IMG/VR virus record: IMGVR_UViG_3300029787_000316
Coordinates: 1-24,696 of that record
Source: a virus
Length of the DNA stretch: 24,696 nucleotides
Strand: one strand, 5' to 3'
This document shows positions 20,560-24,696 of this stretch, piece by piece. A program made the position numbers and the translations under genes. The notes below the pieces were generated by a model. That model ran no database searches and was not told the origin of the DNA. It saw nothing but the letters and a program-made list of their open reading frames with translations. Each line of letters begins with the position of its first letter. The first letter of the stretch is position 1.

Positions 20560-23013
20560 TTATTGTGGGGACCCTCGCTGTTTAAGTATTTCACGTTGCA
20601 TTGCAGCATCAATACGAGCCGAAGTCTGTTGCTCTTGAGATGCCAAACGTTCCTTGAACTGTTGACCGCGCATTTGCTGGCCACGGGCGTCAAGCTCAAC
20701 CTTAGCTTGGTCAATCTGGTTGTCTGCCTGATCCGCTGCTGCCTTCTGCTTCATCTCAGCCTCTTTAAGCTGAACAAGTGGGTCAGGAGCGCCTGCACCT
20801 GTCATCTCGCCAGAAAGTTGTTTGACCTGTTGCAAGCCTTCAGCAATAAAGTTAGCCGTTAGCTGCTCAATTTGTAACATTTGTTCGTCATCAGCAGGCT
20901 GACCACCTTGCTGCTGAACTTGTTGTAAATATGCAACTGCGGCCTGCTCTCTCGCAGCCTGTTGTACGTGTTCCATAACATGCTTTTGTATAGAAATAGC
21001 CACCGGGGGCATCGTGCCAACAATAGGACTTGTGCCAAAAACCAAATGTGCCTGAATGTGCGCTTGGTGGTTCTGACCCTCAAACGCCCGAAGTGGCAAC
21101 ATATCCAAAGCATTAATGTTCTCTTGCGCTGGATCAAGCGGTTCAGGTTCTTCTGTAGGTATAGACTTCATCAAACGGTCTACATCAACAACGCCAATCG
21201 CTTCATACATGTCCCGAAAAGCTTCGTGCATGTTGTGAATCTCTGGTGCCTGACTTGCAAGTTGTAGCTTAGTCTGAGCTAACGTAATGCGCTGGGCCTG
21301 ACTGAAAGCGTTTGGATTGCTAACAGGTACAACGTCAATGCGGTCATCAAAGTCCGACGCCATGATAGTCTCGTCGCCGCCCGCTACAGAATATGGATAT
21401 TCCTGCGGTAAACTCTCTGACATAACACGCGCAAGTATCTTAAACTCCAGCCGCATCGCATAGTGTAAACGCTTATGGACCGCGCTCATTACACGAGACC
21501 CCTGCTCCATAATCGCCATAGTAGTTCCGACGGGCGCGTTCTGATTACCCTGACCAACCTTTAAATCTGTAATGGTCGCGAACCGTTGACCCGCCTCAAC
21601 AACAAAACCAAGCAGTTGAAACAACGTCTGATCTGGACCTTTGAAGGGCAGCGGCATGAGACTATCTCGGATAGCCCCGCCCGGTGCGTCCACATCTCTG
21701 AACTCTCCGGGCTGTAACGGTTCATCGTCGTCTCTGATCCGTAGTCCGCGGGCCTTGAAGCCCGCTGGGAGGTTGGACAACGTACCCGCGTCAATCAACT
21801 GTCGCAATGCCGCCGTGGCGGTTCTCGACAAACCGCCAATCGTGTGGATGAGCCCCAAGCCATAAAAACCAAAACCCGGTAAAAACTTGTAATGTGTAAA
21901 ATACTGGATTTTCTTCTTCTTAGGGTCGTCCTGTTTGTAGTTCCTACGGATACTTAAAACTTGTCCATTATCCATAGAAAGCGTCACTATGTACGGTATC
22001 TTAATGCCTGTTGTTTCGCCGTCGTCATCAACTTCTTCATAACCTTCTAAATCCAGATCAACGTGACACTCTAAAATAGTGCAGTCATAATCAATCTGAG
22101 TAGGTTCAACTCCTTCAATACGGTTTAATTCTCCATCAACGCCAGTGATTTCGCGCTGGGCTGGAATAACATCCACGTCTAAATAGGTCCCCATAACCTG
22201 ACGTTTACGCAAATCATTCAAAGACATGCGTACAACCTGAGTAACATTGGGGCACGTGTCGAGGTCCACGGTCTCATACGGAACAACCAAGTTCTCCGCA
22301 GGAACAAACTTAGACACCGCACGATCTAACGTCTCGTCAAAATAAGTTTTCTTAAAAGTAGAACCCGCCAGCGGTAAATAAAACAACATCTGGTCCATGT
22401 CAGGAGTGTAATCCTCCATAACATCTGTAATGTAATAATTCATAAACTGTCGAACACGCTGGCCCTGCTCAACCTTCTTGCGCGTTTCTTTGCCCATCAC
22501 AACTGTGCGGACAGGACCCGAAGACGGTAAAAGCTCGTTAAAAGCTTGTGCCTGAAACTGAGTAGCAGCCTCGGCTAAAAGAGGGTGCGTAACCCCTGTT
22601 GATCCTCGAAACGGCTGTGTGCGCTCCTCATAATTAAATCCAAGAAGCTCCAAACCATTAGCATACGCATCTTCCCAATCTTGACGGCCCGACTTGTTTG
22701 CGTCGTACTCAGCAAGCATCTCGCTCGAAATTCTTGACAACTCCCGGTCAGGCATCTCTTCAGCAAGGTTTGCATCAAAATCTTCCCCCTCGCCGCGCTG
22801 GTCCGCAGGATCAAAATCAATCTCAACACCGCCATCTTCCGTCGGTGTTATTCCAATCTCACCAACACCCTCGGCCTCAATCATAGCCATAACATTGTTT
22901 TGAGAGTCAGGTATTTCAAGTTCAATCTCAGCAGCTAGATCATCCTCATCAAGTTGAGAAGGGACCCCAGTGTCAATTAAACTGCTTGCGTATCCATTTT
23001 TTTCTTCAGCCAT
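20560..23013 (-). CDS. Portal protein (P22-type)
   Basis: An 817-aa protein. The acidic N-terminal ~90 residues (LDEDDLAAEIELEIPDSQ, DEDG-rich) are followed by SGRQDWEDAYANGLELLGFNYEERTQPF and a portal core with ELLPSSGPVRTVVMGKETRKKVEQGQRVRQFMNYYITDVMEDYTPDMDQMLFYLPLAGSTFKKTYFD. Further core blocks are KFVPAENLVVPYET and YFTHYKFLPGFGFYGLGLIHTIGGLSRTATAALRQLIDAGTLSNLPAG. The last ~90 residues form Gln/Lys-rich helices (QMRGQQFKERLASQEQQ). It forms the dodecameric ring through which DNA is packaged and released and to which the adaptors bind. AGGAGA precedes the ATG. Length is at the upper end for portals, because of the N- and C-terminal extensions. Confidence 0.9.
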   Translation of the reverse strand: MAEEKNGYASSLIDTGVPSQLDEDDLAAEIELEIPDSQNNVMAMIEAEGVGEIGITPTEDGGVEIDFDPADQRGEGEDFDANLAEEMPDRELSRISSEMLAEYDANKSGRQDWEDAYANGLELLGFNYEERTQPFRGSTGVTHPLLAEAATQFQAQAFNELLPSSGPVRTVVMGKETRKKVEQGQRVRQFMNYYITDVMEDYTPDMDQMLFYLPLAGSTFKKTYFDETLDRAVSKFVPAENLVVPYETVDLDTCPNVTQVVRMSLNDLRKRQVMGTYLDVDVIPAQREITGVDGELNRIEGVEPTQIDYDCTILECHVDLDLEGYEEVDDDGETTGIKIPYIVTLSMDNGQVLSIRRNYKQDDPKKKKIQYFTHYKFLPGFGFYGLGLIHTIGGLSRTATAALRQLIDAGTLSNLPAGFKARGLRIRDDDEPLQPGEFRDVDAPGGAIRDSLMPLPFKGPDQTLFQLLGFVVEAGQRFATITDLKVGQGNQNAPVGTTMAIMEQGSRVMSAVHKRLHYAMRLEFKILARVMSESLPQEYPYSVAGGDETIMASDFDDRIDVVPVSNPNAFSQAQRITLAQTKLQLASQAPEIHNMHEAFRDMYEAIGVVDVDRLMKSIPTEEPEPLDPAQENINALDMLPLRAFEGQNHQAHIQAHLVFGTSPIVGTMPPVAISIQKHVMEHVQQAAREQAAVAYLQQVQQQGGQPADDEQMLQIEQLTANFIAEGLQQVKQLSGEMTGAGAPDPLVQLKEAEMKQKAAADQADNQIDQAKVELDARGQQMRGQQFKERLASQEQQTSARIDAAMQREILKQRGSPQ

Positions 23014-23031
23014 TCAACTCTCCTATGCGGT

Positions 23032-24093
23032 CTAATCTAAAAACTGTTGATAATTACCGCGTGTCGTATCAAAAAAACCCTCTTTGTCGCGTGGGAAATA
23101 AACATCAAAACCCTCTTCGGGAGATTTAAAATTTGCCGGAGCTTTGGATTGACCCTCGGCAGGAGTTCTGCGCTCCTCAGGACTACGGCCCATTATTACC
23201 TCTAATTGTTCTAGTACTTTTGCGTCAACAGTTTCTGCTAACTCTTCTAAAGTAGCATTTATGCCCGCTTTTTTAAAAATTTGTATGCCAACCGCGTTGT
23301 TGCGTAGGTCCATTTCCATGTCCCGATCATTAGAAGCACTGCCTATAAAGGTAAACCGATCCATAAATTCAGCAAAATTACCCGCTTTTTTAGCAGATTC
23401 TGGACCATACTCCTGTGCCAATACCGCAGAAGCTAAACCATGAGCCCGTGCATCCTCTAACTCTTGGTAAGTTGGTAAATCTTTACGAGCCCGGCCAGTG
23501 CGAACTTCCTCAGAGTAAAGCTCCTTGTCCGTAGGAATAACCCGCCGTCCCGTTTCAGGGTCTATAACCGAAGGATAACCAAAATCATCTATAAGAGAAC
23601 TTTGAAAGTCGTCCTCAGAAGAAGGATAAAAGTCCTCGTACCGATCACTGCCGGGACGAGCAGACTTACTAATACCCTCTGTAATGTTATCGCCAAATAC
23701 TTTGTCAAATAAAATGCGGCCAATACCCCTCTCCGGGGGCATCTCCTGTTTTTGTTCGTACATAAACTTTCGACCTTCTTGGTCCTCTAAACCACCAAAA
23801 CCCTCTCCGCTAACATAAGGTAAAATGCCTTGCTCTTCTGCAAGTAACATTTCTTGTCTTTGTTGATAAACAGACCTTCGTCCGTCGGAAACTGGGGGAG
23901 AAAGGTCCGTGAACCGCGGAATGGGACTCATCGCACCCGGACCGGGGCCCCTGAAACTTTCCGGTCGCAATATAGGACGTAGTGAAGACAGTGAATTAGG
24001 TCTCGATACAGGAACTAACGAAGAAGAAGGAGCATAGCTAAACGGGCCAGCCATGCCTAAGTTTACCGGAGAATCCATAAGCCGTTCATTCAT
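23032..24093 (-). CDS. Unknown protein between terminase and portal, 353 aa
   Basis: The first 60 residues are Pro/Ser/Arg-rich (NLGMAGPFSYAPSSSLVPVSRPNSLSSLRPILRPESFRGPGPGAMSPIPRF). Charged helical parts follow (RRSVYQQRQEMLLAEEQGILP; TYQELEDARAHGLASAVLAQEYGPESAKKAGNFAEFMDRF). The end reads EEGFDVYFPRDKEGFFDTTRGNYQQFLD. A GTG six bases upstream (24099) could also be the start; AAAGG seven bases before the ATG favours 24093. I do not recognise it. A proline-rich disordered N-terminus next to the portal could suggest a virion or packaging accessory. Confidence 0.8.
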   Translation of the reverse strand: MNERLMDSPVNLGMAGPFSYAPSSSLVPVSRPNSLSSLRPILRPESFRGPGPGAMSPIPRFTDLSPPVSDGRRSVYQQRQEMLLAEEQGILPYVSGEGFGGLEDQEGRKFMYEQKQEMPPERGIGRILFDKVFGDNITEGISKSARPGSDRYEDFYPSSEDDFQSSLIDDFGYPSVIDPETGRRVIPTDKELYSEEVRTGRARKDLPTYQELEDARAHGLASAVLAQEYGPESAKKAGNFAEFMDRFTFIGSASNDRDMEMDLRNNAVGIQIFKKAGINATLEELAETVDAKVLEQLEVIMGRSPEERRTPAEGQSKAPANFKSPEEGFDVYFPRDKEGFFDTTRGNYQQFLD

Positions 24094-24108
24094 ATCCACG
24101 CCTTTCCT

Positions 24109-24696
24109 CTAATAGTATGCCGCCACTCTAACAGAGTTTTCTTCATCTTCCCAGTCATCTGTTGGTAATTGTACAAAATTTCCTTGCCTATAGCGCATAA
24201 GAGCCTGTGTCATACTATCAACTAAGTCGTCATGTTCCCCGTTTGGAAACGCAGCAACCTCCTCAATTAACTCATCTGCCCACGTCTCGTCGGGGGCCCA
24301 AACCATTCCAGCCTCAAATAATGGCGAAACACTGTGAACTCTCATTACCTTATCGTTTCCACGCGAAGGTGTAAAGTTTACAACAGGAATCCCCATGTTT
24401 CGTAATTCCTGAGTCAGAGGGGTCCCGCTCGCTTTTGCCTCAATAATAACCGTGTCAGGCTCCCAAAATTTATAATTATCCAAAGCAATCTGCTTCAATT
24501 CCGGAAAATCCCATCTTCCCTTCTGACTGTCCAACAAAATTAAATTAGGACCACTCCCACCCTCGTTAGGATAAAACACACCCCACGTCGTAATTGCGCT
24601 GTAATCCGCAGTCTCCCGCTTGCTAAACGCCGTATCGTAACTCTGTATCACATACTCTAAATGCGGAACCTTCTCCTTTTCCCAACATTGCCACTG
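24109..24696 (-). CDS. terL: Terminase large subunit, C-terminal nuclease domain (N-terminal part outside window)
   Basis: The frame stays open through the right edge (upstream residues QWQCWEKEKVPHLEYV), so a GTG at 24651 is not the true start. The domain is the RNase H-like headful nuclease: VIQSYDTAFSK with the first Asp, then ETADYSAITTWGVFYP. DTVIIEAKASGTPLTQELR with the second acid and FPNGEHDDLVDSMTQALMRY with the final Asp-Asp follow. It cuts concatemeric DNA during packaging and works with the portal next door. The ATPase half lies beyond the window. Order TerL-unknown-portal fits many marine podoviruses. Confidence 0.93.
   Translation of the reverse strand, partial: QWQCWEKEKVPHLEYVIQSYDTAFSKRETADYSAITTWGVFYPNEGGSGPNLILLDSQKGRWDFPELKQIALDNYKFWEPDTVIIEAKASGTPLTQELRNMGIPVVNFTPSRGNDKVMRVHSVSPLFEAGMVWAPDETWADELIEEVAAFPNGEHDDLVDSMTQALMRYRQGNFVQLPTDDWEDEENSVRVAAYY

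Noticed and set aside
24109-24651. Terminase gene starting with GTG at 24651
   Set aside because: The frame continues upstream with conserved-looking terminase sequence to the window edge, so the true start is outside.

Overview
The window is part of a tailed-phage genome, with head, neck, lysis and tail genes in one block. Every gene I can support lies on the minus strand, so transcription runs from high to low coordinates. Genes are packed end to end, often with 1-8 base start/stop overlaps. There is no sheath, long tape measure or tail tube gene. Short head-tail adaptors are present together with a large nozzle/hub-like protein, which points to a short-tailed (podovirus-like) virion. The protein set resembles that of uncultured marine phages. 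The host cannot be read from this window. I see no integrase, repressor, replication gene, tRNA, CRISPR array or reverse transcriptase here.

In transcription order: (1) 24696-20560, packaging: the C-terminal nuclease part of the large terminase (cut by the window edge), an unknown 353-aa protein and the portal. (2) 20503-18009, a small basic protein followed by a chain of eight overlapping small genes: a membrane/coiled-coil protein, a 39-aa ORF, an EF-hand membrane protein, a holin-like protein, three very small proteins (one with a clear membrane segment) and an M15-type peptidase endolysin. This is most likely the lysis cassette. Each of its two flanking gaps holds an inverted repeat whose 3' arm overlaps the ribosome binding site of the next gene. 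(3) 17904-14296, head assembly: a 65-aa protein, a GroES-like co-chaperonin, a scaffold-like protein, an unknown conserved protein, a decoration-like protein and the major capsid protein, ending in a strong UUCG-loop terminator. (4) 14166-11878, restarted by a putative promoter: two virion-like proteins, then a run of very lysine/arginine-rich small proteins, several with paired cysteines. (5) 11874-8834, connector and neck genes, including two probable head-tail adaptors. (6) 8834-1, tail: a repeat protein made of 22-aa units, a 1210-aa fibre with YadA-head-like repeats and a C-terminal S74 chaperone domain, a 2-oxoglutarate/Fe(II) oxygenase-like protein, two small proteins, a 703-aa nozzle/hub-like protein, a 104-aa protein and the start of a glycine-rich virion protein cut by the left edge.

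The most notable points are the chained lysis cassette with an EF-hand membrane protein, its flanking RBS-overlapping inverted repeats, the phage GroES, the oxygenase next to the fibre gene, the cluster of histone-like basic proteins and the two repeat-built tail proteins. Several gene starts are corrected to ATG codons with better ribosome binding sites. Three genes shorter than 60 codons are added (18461-18541, 18538-18702, 19649-19768). Family names come from recognising motifs by eye, not from searches.
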